The translations under genes and the position numbers were made by a program. Of a stretch of DNA of 64,000 nt, positions 49,460 through 62,789 are shown one piece after another (position 1 is the stretch's first letter; each line of letters starts with the position of its first letter). Origin of the DNA: Henricia sp. BOLD:AAB3569 (lineage: Eukaryota; Echinodermata; Asteroidea; Spinulosida; Echinasteridae); contig JBBELK010001085.1 of assembly GCA_037783545.1 (NCBI GenBank), forward strand, positions 124,001 through 188,000. The letters are read 5' to 3'. The notes under the pieces were generated by a model. That model saw only the letters and a program-made list of their open reading frames with translations, did no database searches and was not told the origin of the DNA.

Positions 49460-52400
49460 ATGCCGCGTTCACATCACAGGCAACGGTCGACCAGTCGATA
49501 TTCCAGTCATTATCGACGTAAACGACGAAGGTCTCCTTCCAGACGTTATTATGCTGATGAATACGGGTCACATAGGTACAGATCAAGAAGGTACGTAGGC
49601 CCTACAAGTACAAGGTAAAGAATTAAGAAGTTGGTCATGACTTTAGACCTTTTGTACAATTCATACAGTATGTATGATGAGACTGGCTGAAGAAAAAAAA
49701 AATCAAGTGTTTTCTCATAACATTTTGAAATTCTCTTTCTTAAATTTTGGTTTCCAATTCAAATTGCACTTCCCGATGCTTGACGAGTCATTTTAAAGGA
49801 AAAACAATTCTGATCTTCTCAACTGTTAACAAAACCAAAATTTTGACGGGACAAAATTTAAAGATTTTGCTTGGAAAAACGTAAACATTGTGACAAGGAA
49901 AGAATACACAAACACTGATTTGATATCCACTACAAATACGTTTAAAAAAAATATAAATTTTCAGAAGGATCTTAGGTCTCAACTTTCTTATTGTTTTCTT
50001 CCTGAATTCCCATTAGTCGAGACAGACACCGGGAAAGCTCGCGTCATTCAGGTACTTCCAGACGACAACACTGCTACCATCCATACCAGGATTATGACTA
50101 CAGGGATTTACCGCCTACGGGACGATTCTACTGCAGTGATGAGTACTACATACCCAGGGATAGAGAGGAAATCGGGAGTAATTATAGGAGGAGTAGTGAT
50201 TATAGAAGAAGTCGACGCCATCGGAGACATCGACATCGGCATTCACACAGTAAATCATCAGGGGTTAGTATCAATAAATAGGAGAAATTCTCTTTTTTGT
50301 TAAATTTTGTTGAGCATAATTGCAGAATACTTTGCAACTCCCAGTCCGAGTAGCACTCGGTAGACTTTGCAAGTTTTGGAAAGATTACCAGTCACGGACA
50401 CCCACTGGGAACCCCATAAACTAAACCTATGGGACAGCTCTAAAAAATTATAAATATTTTCTTTGTAAATTCACGACAGTTTCCCCCCTAATTTTACGTT
50501 TTATCATCAAACTAAAATTTTTACATGGCTTATATGTCATAACAAGGAAAATTCTGGGTGTCCGTGCATGGTAATGAACCCAAAATACTATACAAAGTTG
50601 AAGATTTTTTGCATTTTCCTCTTTTTCTTGTAATGACACAGTTGCATACCTCAGCCTGACTTTGTGACACCCTGTTTACACTTGATCTCGAGCTCGGGAT
50701 CAGCCCCGGATCACAAACTGAGTGTAAATGCTCTCAGGACCAAATTGGCCTTGGGTCAGACCCCGAGATTTTGGTCTTGCGTTAGCGGAGTGTTCGATCC
50801 CGAGCTCGGGATCAGTTTGCGGTTAGATAAGCAATTAATCTTTACCGCATCCTGCCGCATCCGCTCCACAGCCATAGAGGGGGAAAAGCCCGCGAAATTC
50901 AAGTTGCCTTGTACACTGTACATGCACAACCCATGCACACATTGATCAGTACATACACACATAGAGCATGACCTTTGACTGCAACTTCTGGCACCCCGCT
51001 CGAGATCAACTACTGCGGTTAACACTGACGCATTCTTATCAGGGGATCAATCTTGATCCCGAGCTCGGGACCAGTGTAAACACGGTCTAAAGGGAAGTAT
51101 GGTCCGAGAAACAGTCAATAAAGCATCCACTGTAAGGTTGTTTGTGAGTTGCAGGGTATTCTGTAATCACTCCTGCTGTTTATGTGTCACCGTACTTGAA
51201 CTGTTGTGTGACTGTGGTCATACGACAATGTCTGCAGTATTTATTTATTTTAATTTCATTAAAAACCACATTGAACTACTTGCCTTGTGTCAGACAGAAT
51301 TATTATAATCTGTGCTTCCGTTCAAGTATTCTAAGCATTTGAACTTTTTTTCTCGGCATGGGTTTCAGGAAATCCATTTCCTGGGGCCCCTTGACATCCA
51401 TCACCATAGGTTTAAGGGATTTTGTATTTGCTCCACAATTTGTTTATTCTCGTGTTTTTTCCCTAACAAATAAATGACGGGATCTGACTGGTCTTACTTT
51501 AAAAAAAAAGAAAAAAGGGGGAATACCAAAATGTTTTCATAAGGATGTCCGACCAATTGTACGGTAAGTTGAATTTGCCCATTGTGAAAACTTGACTGCA
51601 ATCTTTGTTTTTTGGGGGGCAAGTTTTTCTCTTTTTTTGTGACTGATCCTGCACATGATCATTGGATTGACAAAGATTTTGTGTGCCGTTTTGCATTCCT
51701 GTCTTATTTCTTATATTATGTACCACAACCACCCGTTTGTCGGGCGCAATACTCGAATGAAAACATCCCGTGGTACCTTCTACGAATCTTTTGCCCACCT
51801 GTCCAAATCCACTTCGCTACTGTCAACGTCATCACTACCGCATCGCTCCGTGTTGGGCGTGGCCTGCCATCCGTTATCCGATGGCTTTTGGCGTGGTTTG
51901 CGGGGTTAAACAGAGAAGTAGAAGAGATGAGAGGCCGCGGAGTGCGAGAGACGAGGGTCGAGGTCGGAGGTCGGAGGTCAGAGGTCACGGAGTGATTGAT
52001 GACGAAGATGGACATCTTGTGTATCGTCCGGGAGACATCATCCAAGCAAGATGTACAGTCTCACTGCTCCGTAATCTTTTAGAATACGTAGTGCCTTGTT
52101 AACATACACTGGCCCCTTTTCTCACACATTACACACATACATCAGACATGCCTGTATAAATGAAATTGTTTACTTGTTTTCGTTGAGCAAGGTTTTTTTC
52201 TAATTTTAATGAAAGGCAGGATTTTTTTATTTTAGAATTCTTACTTTCTCTTGAGTAAGTCTTCTGAAATACACTCTTTATGTCCATTAAGAGCATCACA
52301 CATTGATCAGGAAAACTAGAGTTTATTGGCCTTGGATTTGGTTATTTTTCAGGTTATTTGGTGCATGGGTATTTCACTTTGCATAGTATTAAATGGCTGT

Positions 52401-55400
52401 TCAGTTGCATCTCGGATAATGCAGCTAATTAGTACAATTTCTGTTATTCATATTTGTTGTGTGTGTGTGCGTCTGTCAGTGTGTGTAAATTCCATATGGC
52501 TTTTTTCCTATCATTCTGTATGTTTAGGCAGTGTCTGCACGGTGCTAATTGTTTGTATGTGTCCTAATGTCATGCTCTACGTCTTTGTCTGTAAATAAAC
52601 AGTAATGCATTATTATGTGTTCTGTTTCGGTGTTTGCTGTTCAACTGTTACTTGATGCACTCAAATTGTTCTGATACATGTAAATTGTTTGATTTTCAGG
52701 GAACGTTACCCAGTAAACCTATGCAACTGTGAATGCCATTTAATACTATGCACTGCTTTTTTTTATTCTGAGTTTAGCCCTTATTTGATGAAGGTAACGA
52801 GTTATTGCCAGACTTTTTAGCCTTTTGCGTGTAAACTTTGCACTTTGGCCAATGCTCAAAATTACTTACTTTCATATGGAAGTGCAGTTTAAAAGTGCAC
52901 ATACTATGCTGTTGTTGCTATGTGGTGCAAGCCAAGGCCTAGCAACCAACAGTCTGATTGCTTTATGCCATTCTCTCCTACCGTGAACACGGTATTGATT
53001 CTGTACATCGCACCTGTTGCCTATACCCGGTTACATTACATAGCAAAACAAATTTAGTCTGGTCATTTGAATACTTAGTGTGCATCTGAAAGGAAGTATG
53101 CTAGCACACCAGATGCTATAGGCTACCAAGATGTGATGTCAGTTGCCAGCATAACTGGGTCTAAACATTTGCTTGTAATCTGAAACATCCATTGCTAAAG
53201 TGCAGGGATACAGTTGACTTGTTTTAGTGTAGACCCAGTAAACGTTATTACTTTAGTACTCTAAAGACCTTTATCACTGTGCGTCCATCTTTGTCTTGTT
53301 CCCCACAGTACGCGTCGGCACGATCAGTGTGTGTGCGCGACCACACGATAGCGCATGCAATCTCCCGTTGTTGTTTTGAGAGAATCACTGTCTGCCCTGC
53401 GCGTTTTCTTGATCTCGCGGCTGCGCATGTGTCATTGTGATGCACACATTGAACATTTTCAAGTCAACACGGGACCAAACTATTTTTTTCTGCAAGCCTC
53501 GCTTTAGTTTCGTTCATTTTAATAGGGAAAAGGGAAGATGGCCGCACCGTGATAAAGGTCTATTCACATAAAACATGCAAAAGGCTAATTACCAGCATGT
53601 GTCAGTATGCATACCTCAAAGAGTGTAAGTTGGAATCATGTAAATAATACTCACGACTTCTCAAAATCCCCTGCAAAGCTACCAGAATACATACTGTACC
53701 TCAATGAAAATTCCTTCAGCAAACTATGAATACATATCTAGTGGTAAGCTTACGACACGTAGCCGCTAAGGGTACAGTTACTCAATGAAACACACGACTC
53801 TTTCATTAGGTATACTAGTTGGTTTGTTCCTTCGTTGTCACCAGTTAAAAGGTTCCATTCTAATGCTATTTGGTGTTGTTTTTTCCCATCCCGAATAACA
53901 ACAGATGAAGTTACTGAGACGTTGGGTGAAGGGACGTTTGGAAAAGTCATCGAGTGTAAAGATTTACATTCAACGTAAGTGATTTTTTAATTTTATTTAT
54001 ATACCACATCCAACAGCGGAGGGACCGCCAATTATAGGAATGGGAGCAAGTGTGGTTGAGTGCCTTGCTCAAGGGCACAGGTGGCACAACCCTATGTGCT
54101 TAGCTAAAAAAAATGGTTTACCAGCCAGAATTGTATGTTTAGCAATGGTAGAAAAGTACCAGTCAATCATAATATGTATGTATAACATGTGATTTTGGCG
54201 GGTAGTTAATTTTTACAAAGCAAATAAATTATGTGCTAATCAAAATTCTATGCTTAGCAGCAGCATGAAATTGGCCCCAGGAAAGTATTTTCTCTTTATT
54301 TGACAGCAATGTGCACGTGGCATTGAAAGTAATCAAGAACATTGAGAAGTATACAGAAGCTGCTAAGTTGGAGATTAATGTGCTGACTAAGCTGCTACAT
54401 AGAGACCCTGAGGGAAAGAGGTAAGATTAAACACATGCTAAAACCTTTAAGACATTAGAAAATCGGATGTCTATTTGGACAGGACAATATTTTAATATAT
54501 TAATTTTACTGTGTCATTTTATGAGTATTCGTAGGGCCCCAATGGAAACCAGTTTTAGTTAACTGTTTATTTATAGGTACATGTATTTATAATAACCCCT
54601 TATGGATTCGAACCTCGAAGCGGTCGCAGGCTTTTCTATTAGTCCGGAAAACTTAGCTGTACATCTCCACCAGCGTCAGCTGGTGTAGCGGGCTCCGGCC
54701 ACTCCGTCGTTAATGGGTACCTGGTGCTTGCACTGGGGAAGGAAACTGCAGACCCGAGCAGTAGTCAGCTCTATCGCCGGGTTAATGCAGGCTCAAAAGC
54801 CAAGGAGTCGGGAGTTGAGTGCCCGCAGCAAATAGAAGTTACAAAATGAATAAGCAAGTTAAAATACAAAAAAGATTATCTACATGAAGGTTCTTTATAA
54901 AGCACTTTGCCTACATGTACACCAAAGGCTGCCAAAATGTAATGGATATTGGGCCTCTCTGTTTGTCTCTTGTCTTAGTTTGTGTGTACGGATGCTGGAC
55001 TGGTTCGATTATCATGGTCACACGTGTCTTGCCTTCGAGGTTTTAGGCCTTAGCGTCTTTGACTTTCTGGTAAGTAAATGCATCAAGGTCAATTTAATGT
55101 ACAGTCAAACCTTTGCATAAAGACCACTCAAGGGAGATGAGGAAAGTGGTCTTTATAGACAGGTGGTCTTTCTGGACAGGTTTATGCCGGCAACTTTGAA
55201 TGTTTAAGCCTTTGAACAACGCATGTGCGTCATGTTAACTAATGATAATTTGGCTGTGACTGTAGTTAAATCATGTAATTTGTGAATATTCATGAACACC
55301 ACTTTTGTTCATTACCATGTCTATTTGTGACATTTCTGAGTACTGGGTGTGAGAACATTTTGCAATTATAGAGAAATTTTTGCCACTATACACAGTGTGA

Positions 55401-58400
55401 GATGGGCGAGGGGATACAAAATGAGTGGCTGCTGGTCACATTAAGCAGGTGGTCTTAATGTACAGGTGGTCGCTAAGACAGGTTTGACTGTACCACCCTC
55501 TCCCTTGCCTTTAAAGGTTTTGGCTCCGTAGGCATGCTGAGACACGTTATTAAAAGCAGCTTAACTTAATTTAGCCGAAAACAGTCAATTTAATTTGTTT
55601 CTGCACATCCACTGAGACCAATTTTAGCAAATGCTTTCATGTTTATGCATTCAGGTTTATTCAGACATGTTTTGAGTCAGTGCCCTCAGCCGATTTTTAC
55701 CAAAAAGTGTGTAGCTTGTGGAACTTTTAAAAACTGCCAAATGGTTGTGCAGCTTACATAATAAGGTTTGGTGTAATTGGTTGCAGGTATATCGCTGCTG
55801 TAATCAAACTAACTTTTACAAGAAATTGTTTTCTCTTACAGAAAGAAAATAACTATCTTCCCTACCCCATGGATCAAGTTCGACATATATCATATCAGCT
55901 GTGTTACGCCGTCAAATGTGAGTAACATTAATAGGCCTTTTCCCACTGGTGGCCCCGGGGCGACGCCGGGGTGAAACTAAGCTCCCGATTCCCACTTGCA
56001 AGTCTCGCCCCGGTGCTAGTTCAACCCCGCTCGGAACCATGGGTGAACATTTTGGCCCTGGGGCGAGATACTTTCCCCGGGGCGAGAACGGTAGTAGGAA
56101 AGAAGTTCTCACTTGTTCAAGTGAGGGACGAGGTGCTAATCTCCGGGGTGAATGCATAGTTCCGAGTTTGCCTAGTTAGCCCCGCCCCCTTGGATATTGT
56201 TGCCATGGCTCACACGCTATCGTCAAAATGGCGACACACAATGCACAAAGCAATGGGACTTTCAATGGAAAGCACAGATTCATTGGAGAAAACTCAAAGG
56301 TATTCATGTTTCAGGGTCGACAGTTATCTTAGAACACACTGAGTAAAGGGCCAGTAATACAGGGATGTCATATCATGACGTACGTGCTTTCGTACCTTTG
56401 AACAACGAAATGACTGGCCTTGAAACAAAAAATTCACCGGGATCATCGCATACAACACTGTACAAATTGTATGGGGCAGAACATCGCGTGATTGTTGTTG
56501 TGAGACAGTGCACTTTGACCTATGTGGGTGACATCTGCTAGCTCTGTTGTGATTGGTCGGCGGGTTCGGTTGATTGACAGGTCGGAACTATGCATTGATA
56601 GGATAGGCTTTGTCAAGACATCACTGTACAGTTTGTCTTTCCTAAGAAAATACATGCTTACTCTGTGTTTTAAGTTTCCTGTAAGATGTTTATCCTGATT
56701 CTTCTTGCTGAAGAATGAACATGGTTAATCTTTCTGTGTTTTTTTTCTTCTTGTAACAAGATGTTTTGTAAGCGATATTTCTACCTAACGGGGTATATCC
56801 CGATTTTGTTCTTTATCTTGTTTGCCAAAAGTGCAAAAAATTACACAATTAATTCATCTGTAGCTTTAGGGTAGTTTTTACATGTAGTCAGAAATTTGGT
56901 ATAATAATTGGTCGTGGATTTATTAAACTAAGATGAAAAAGCATGCCCTTAATTTTCAAATCGGAAGGCTGTTTCTTGCAAAATAATGAACTAGGCTTCC
57001 AATTATAAACCAACTTGTGCTCATTGACACCAGGAAAGTGTGTCCATTCATTCTGAAGCAAGTGATCAACGCGAAATGGTTGTAAATTTTACTTGTGCTA
57101 ATTGGTCATTTTTAATTTCAGTTATGCATGATATGAAGCTGGCCCATACGGATCTGAAGCCAGAGAATATTCTGTTTGTCGACGCATCGTACGATATTCA
57201 GTACAATCCATCCAAGGTGTGTTGGAAGTTTTAAAGATAGTATACATGATTGGTAAACTGTTACAAATAGTTCTATCCCCCTGTGTGATTGAAGATATTC
57301 ATGATAAAAACCAACCTGAGCAAAAACCAGCTCCGTATTTCGACTAACTTTTGAGAAAACAGTCAATAAAGGGTTTGCAGTCATTTCGCCCCAAAACCAT
57401 TTCGCCCTGAACCACGGCCTGTGCACGAAGTTGTTTTGGGGTAAAGTGACTTTTGGGCGAAGTAGTTTTGGGGTGAAGTGACACTCGGGCGAAGTTGTTC
57501 AGGACGAAGTGGTCCAGGGCCAAATGGTTTTGCGTCTCGCGAGACGAAAATAATTGTTTTGCTCATTTCTCAAAGACTATAGCACTTCAGACAAAACCAT
57601 TTCAGGGGAAGTTTTATACGATTATCATGTTTATATCGTGTAAGTTATGTGTAAATCTGTGAACATTTCTGATTCTTCGAGATACCGATCATGTGTACTG
57701 CCTTTAAACGTTTCTAATGTGTATGTTACGGTTGTAGACTCTTTGTAAATGCAAGAGTAACTTGATGCTTTTTAACTCTTTCACTACGGTCTGTGACGTA
57801 TTTATTTGAAGTCCATCGTTTGTTTATTTGTAAAGGCGAGCTGCTGGCAGTGGCTTACCGGCCAGAAGTAGACATTTCTCGAGCCGCTGTGAGCGGCGCG
57901 CCGTAGTGAGCGGCGCGCCGTAGGGAAAGAGTCCAAAGTCCAACAGCAGTTCACTGTACTGACCAGAGCACGCAGTATCATGCATCTGCACATGCTCGAG
58001 GCTACATTCACTTCACAAAATCCGTGTTGTGTCGTCAGAAAGAATTTGTACAAACGCTCCATGTAATCTAACTGCGCATGGGCAGTAGCGTGCTCCCTGC
58101 TGTTATCGAACTGACCAATTAGCGCGCAGCATTCTGAACACTTAATTCCCGCCTTTAGCTTTATACTATTGTCGATAGCGTCACCCACGCCATTTCTTGT
58201 GTTTTGCTCTGATGAGAGCAAGTCGTAAAGTGCTTTAGCATGTCTTTGCCGTTACTTAATTTTATTTTCCGAAAATGGAGTTAAATTGACATTAGTGTTT
58301 TTTGTTCACACTGATAATTTGTTTTGCAGAAACGGGATGAAAAAATAGTAAGGAACTCGGATATCCGGTTAATCGACTTTGGGTCTGCAACGTTTGAGCA

Positions 58401-60397
58401 TGAACATCACAGCACTATTGTATCAACCAGACACTACAGAGCATTAGAAGTCTTACTGGGTAAGTTTTGTCATTTTCAGTTTCGCCAATTAGATCCAAAA
58501 AATCACTCTACATGTAATTAAACATTTAGTCATTTAGTTTATTTTTAAATGAAGTTGATTTCACGAAGGAACGGACCAGACGAACAGACGAACCGAATAA
58601 GATTTTGCCAAACTTGGCACTTTTGAACCGAACCAGACCGAACCAAACATTTCCTTCAGTTCAGCAGTGGTTCGGAATAATCACTTTTATATGCTCTACA
58701 CATTTTTCTGCATCATAAATAACTAGCATTTCTTCGCTGATAAGCAGGCACTTCCGTGTGATGTTTGATTTTATCAACATTTAAGTATATTGTGCAAGGT
58801 ACAACGTGACATCTATGAGCAAGTTCTATCAAGCGCCTATAGTTCACTATAGTCGACTAGAGTCCCTCGATCAACGGGTAATTTCCGTTGTTCGAGGTTG
58901 GATGTTTGTTTTCGTCTGTTCTAAGATTTCACCAAAGTAACGACCCAGTGCTCTAAGCATTATGCATTCACATTTGTGTTTTATGTGCATCTAAACCTCC
59001 CTATTATGTTTTATCACACAGAGCTAGGTTGGAACCAGTCGTGTGATGTGTGGAGCATTGGTGCTATTATGTTTGAATTCTACACCGGGTTTACACTCTT
59101 CCAGGTAGGATGATGGTCTTAAATGCATTTTGTTCAAGATAATGTCAAGATTAAATCCATTAGGGGCCGTCTGAAGTTTTAAAATTTTTTTACAGACAGT
59201 AGTATTTTTCAAGACCATCTCCCTCCCCCAAAATACTACTTACCTACATTTGTTTTCAATACTATGACATGTCATCTTTTTACAGTGCATGTATAGTCCT
59301 ACGCGGCCCTTGATCCCCCTTCCTACGCTTTGTAGAACCGTGAAAATGTTGACGACTTTGGACGACCACTAATGTCGAGAATAAATTGAATACATAACTT
59401 TATTAATGGGTCAATATCTGGTTTAACAGAGTTATGCAGGAAAACATTACCTTAAAATGGAAGTTGTGCAAGAAATATCTTAATAGCAATCACGGGGGGT
59501 GGATGGTGTCATTGTAGACTTGATTTTAAGTCTGTGATGACATATAATTCATCAAGTATGTACAGCATTTTTATTGTGTGAAGCATTTTATTGCATGAGC
59601 TGTGCAAAAAGTAATGCCATGAACAGTTAGCCCATTTTAAAAAGTTGTGTATTTTGTCGTGAAATCAGCTGGTCACAGTTCCAGTTTGTTTTGTATTTCA
59701 GACCCATGACAACAGGGAACATCTAGCAATGATGGAAATGATTCTTGGGCCGCTTCCCTCCTCAATGATCAAGAAAACCAGGTACTGCAGAGTCTTCTTC
59801 AGATCTTAAAGGAGAGTGACAAGATTTTTCAGAATAATTCATTTTGTTCTAACCTAACAATCATATAAAATACCTCCCCAAGATACTATCCACTGGAAGA
59901 ATTTGCAATCCCCAATTTGGATGTGGAAGCAAAAAGGGTTGGTGTAATTACTGCACTGCTTTATGGAACCGGATTAATTAGTTTGCTAAACTTTGGTGCG
60001 TTTTTGATGATAACCTTGGAAATATACGGATTGAGGGCGCGAAATTTAAGAAAATCTTTCTGCTTCATGGTATTGGCCCCTGTACTGACGTCTTTCAAAA
60101 TTGTGAATTTGCAGGAAGCAGAAATATTTCTACCACAGCAACGTGGATTGGAATCGGGAGAGCTCCTCGGGGCGATACGTGCAGGAAAACTGTAAACCAT
60201 TGCATCATTACATGAGGTCATCACGCAGTTCTGAAGAGCATCGCCAATTGTTTGATTTGATTGAGCTCATGTTGGAGTACGACCCTGCCAAGAGGCTGAC
60301 GCTACAAGAAGCGCTAGACCATCCATTCTTTGATGATTTGCCGCTGCATCAAAGACTACACTCGCCCTCAAGGAAATCCCACAGTCTGAGTAGGTGA
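49460..60397 (+). CDS. CLK: CLK/LAMMER dual-specificity protein kinase, complete, 12 coding exons
   Basis: Exons: 49460-49590, 50017-50263, 51914-52052, 53905-53974, 54307-54420, 54979-55069, 55842-55917, 57122-57216, 58330-58459, 59022-59104, 59702-59781 and 60115-60397. Phases close to 512 residues (human CLK2 499). An Arg/Ser/His/Tyr-rich head of about 155 residues is followed by [13 protein letters not shown] and the kinase domain: GEGTFGKV 180-187, Lys203, HTDLKPEN 298-305 with Asp300, DFG 337-339, [26 protein letters not shown] and [16 protein letters not shown]. CLKs phosphorylate SR splicing factors in the nucleus. Two signature motifs deviate: the APE motif reads ALE (359-361), and EHLAMMERILG reads [11 protein letters not shown] (Arg405 to Met). 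The catalytic residues are intact. The start ATG follows the acceptor directly, so the 5' UTR is in upstream exon(s). Confidence 0.95.
50664..51090. repeat. Inverted-repeat element with GATCCCGAGCTCGGGATCA
   Basis: GTTTACACTTGATCTCGAGC near 50674 is mirrored by GCTCGGGACCAGTGTAAAC near 51062-51081. The 18-bp palindrome GATCCCGAGCTCGGGATC occurs at 50796. It lies in the CLK intron 50264-51913. Confidence 0.65.
53263..53565. repeat. MITE with AGACCTTTATCAC ends
   Basis: Left AAGACCTTTATCACTGTGCG..CCATCTT; right AAGATGGCCGCACCGTGATAAAGGTCT. The interior has CGCGCATG-rich sequence. Confidence 0.65.
53998..54090 (-). repeat. SINE 3' body fragment
   Basis: ACATCCAACAGCGGAGGGAC to GGCACAGGTGGCACAACC is the complement of 34855-34945. 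It interrupts the CLK intron immediately after exon 4. Confidence 0.6.
54596..54850 (+). repeat. SINE family E copy, head truncated
   Basis: GATTCGAACCTCGAAGCGGT through CAGGCTCAAAAGCCAAGGAG matches 30620-30840 at high identity. The A-box half is missing. Confidence 0.75.
55100..55495. repeat. MITE with TACAGTCAAACCT ends
   Basis: TACAGTCAAACCTTTGCATA at 55100 and CAGGTTTGACTGTA at about 55480-55493. The inner GTGGTCTT..ACAGGTGGTC motifs repeat on both sides. Confidence 0.65.
55935..56170. repeat. G/C-rich inverted repeat in a CLK intron
   Basis: Repeated CCCCGGGGCGA, GGGGCGAGA and TCTCGCCCCGG blocks form alternative stems. Short ORFs over it on both strands are composition artefacts. Confidence 0.55.
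57228..57660. repeat. Interspersed repeat with TTCGCCC / GGGCGAA phrase core, second copy
   Basis: Flanks match 17480-17890 in reverse complement (AGATAGTATACATGATTGG, ACTTTTGAGAAAACAGTCAA, CTATAGCACTTCAGACAAAA). The core has a different set and number of GGGCGAAGT / TTTTGGGG phrases. Confidence 0.65.
59163..59372. repeat. MITE family B copy
   Basis: GGGGCCGTCTGAAGTTTTAA and GAAAATGTTGACGACTTTGG ends; internal AGTATTTTTCAAGACC. Confidence 0.65.
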
Positions 60398-62171
60398 CGA
60401 CACACCGATAGTTAGACTGATGCTCGTTACTCGACGTTGCCTTGAATAGACGAAATTTACAGTAGCCCGTTCTGCGCATTGAAACCGAGGCTCTTTGTGT
60501 CAAGTCGGCACAACGCATGCGCTACACTCGCTGTGTGGGAGGAGTGGCGAACCCCCCCCCCCCCACAGCAAACTCGAAAGAGGAGTCTGGCCCCCTCGCT
60601 AATGAAAGAGAGATGAGCTCTCCGGCTTGTAATTACAAGCACGATTTTGACCTTACAAGTACAGTATTGTACAGTGACTGAGTGTGTACGTGTGCTGTTC
60701 TGCGTGGCATGTAGGACTGATTGTGCATTCATGTGCGTACATTAGTTTGATAAAGAGGCTCTTCGTGTTAAGCAACGGATGTGCGCAGGTCTCAAATTTG
60801 TTAATTTGGGATTCGTCTATGCCTTTATTGATTGCAACAAAACAGCGATAAACTGCCCCTGTTTAATTTCTGCCGTTTCTGAAACATTTTGGTATCATTA
60901 TATTTGCCTTTGCTTGCAATGAACAGCGATGAACGAGCCTTATTCCATCGCACTGTTTCTCCTGAGCGCGATTACCGTTTCCGAAACAATGTGCTATCGT
61001 TATCCTTTCAGTATAAATAACCTGAACGTTTATTTGCCAGTGCGCACAATGGCAAATTCAAACCTGGTCGGAGAAGATTTTTGCCGGTGTGTGCAACGGT
61101 ATTTTGGCAGTTAAAACAGCCAATAACGCTTTTGTAATATGGCGCGTCATTTCAACTGCTGTGTGCGGAAGTCGGGAAAATGTCGGCTATTAAGCAGCGC
61201 CGTAAAATTTGACGCAGGAGCTGACTTTTCGGTGCTTTATTGGTGTAAACTTCTCCAGTTTCTGTGGGATATAGACTTATGAACATGCTTCCAAGTTTGT
61301 TTTTTGGCCTTGCTTTGTTCTATATTGGCCATTATTTAAATTTCTATTTACAAATCTTTGAAGATTAAACGCACAAATATAAATATGTATTAAAGGAATC
61401 CATGCATTTTCTGAATACAGGCCTGCCTCCGACCTCAAATCCTTTAGCTGGAATGTGTCGGAGGATGCACTTTATTCCACATATCAAATGCGTTCTGAAA
61501 ATAAAATCAGATGAAATTGGGTATACAAAACAAAAAGGGATATTTTTTCATGATTTTTTTTAAATTATAAATAATTGCATTCAAGAATGAGTTCTGAAAT
61601 CACTTTAAAAAGATGCCTAAATTTAAAGGGCTGATTAAGATTTTGGGATCAAACTTGCAAGGAATTGTTATTAAGTTCCCCAAAATAGTCTCATTTTAAA
61701 TGGAATACAATGTATTAATAAAAATAATTTAAAAAGACAAGATAAAAATTTTGATGGAAAATGATCAACAAGCCTTGATATTCATACTAAATGTGGTTCT
61801 TGCCCAATTATGCAAACTGCCACGGAATCGAACACAGACCAGAACTTAGATCCTGTTTACATTAGTCAAATCATCAATTAATCTTCTTTGAACAAAGCAA
61901 CTTCCCTAGTGTAAACAGGATCATGGTCTCCTATCAAAAGGGTTAGCCAACATTTATTTTGTAAATTATGTAGCTTTTTTTTCTCTTTTCTTCTGCAGAA
62001 GTCTTACACTGCAGTTGAACTTCTTCCATTTATATTTATTACTAATATGATGAAATGAAAAGTATACATTTGTTTGACCAAAATGAATTTAGCAAAATTT
62101 TGAAGTGCTAAATAAAACAGTTAGCGAAAAATGGGCAATAGACGCTTTGCACAAGCTGGCATTTTGTGGAT
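60398..62171. other. CLK 3' flank and intergenic, no gene seen
   Basis: CLK 3' UTR of undefined length. AATAAA at 61500-61505 is one candidate signal, 1.1 kb after the stop. A run of 12 or more C lies at 60551-60564. No exon-like segment was recognised. Confidence 0.35.
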
Positions 62172-62343
62172 CTATAGACTACTAAAGTGAAAACGTCACC
62201 CTTTGTGTGTTGCCATGGTTTTTGGGTCTACACTATAACCAGTGAACTGTTTCCCTGCGCTATACCAATGGACGTTTCAGATGATTACCAGCGAATGTTT
62301 AGACCCAATTACCATGGCAACTTACGTCCACTTTAGTAGTCTA
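62172..62343. repeat. Inverted-repeat MITE family F copy
   Basis: TATAGACTACTAAAGTGAAA at 62172 is mirrored by CACTTTAGTAGTCTATTG ending near 62345. TTTGGGTCTACACTATAACC and TGTTTAGACCCAATTACCAT lie inside. Relatives lie at 42880-43022 and 53090-53250. Confidence 0.7.
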
Positions 62344-62789
62344 TTGTCACATAATTTAACTATGAAAACCTGCCCCCTTTCATGGCCGCCAGTGCAAATT
62401 TGGCATTATTTGTTTCAGAAGGAACTGGGCCTCTTATCAAAGCTAATTGTTTATCTCATGGGATTATGTAACATGTTTGGATCATACTAAGTACCGCCAC
62501 CTGCTTGTAATCCGAAATTGGCTAATTCTAGCACACTGACAAAGAATTGCCGTATTTATGATGTAAATATGGCTTAAAATGACACCATAATTTTAATTTT
62601 TGTGAGACTGCTTTGCGTGGCGCGGTAGCACTAGCCATATTGCCTGTTGCTGTGTGGGTCAGACCATCAATGGAGGAGTGGTGTACACGCGCAATTATAA
62701 CGCCTAACCTAATGCCATTTGCATGAAGCTATCCCTAATGCATTGTGGTATCGTCCAACTCATCGTATTCAAGATGGCCATGGTGATGT

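Noticed and set aside
51612-51913. Extension of CLK exon 3 upstream of 51914
   Set aside because: The region is open in places, but the residues do not resemble the CLK head and the phase-0 join of 50263 to 51914 gives a smooth Arg/Ser-rich sequence.
62242-62490. 82-residue + strand ORF
   Set aside because: It mostly overlaps an inverted-repeat MITE and has no recognisable domain.
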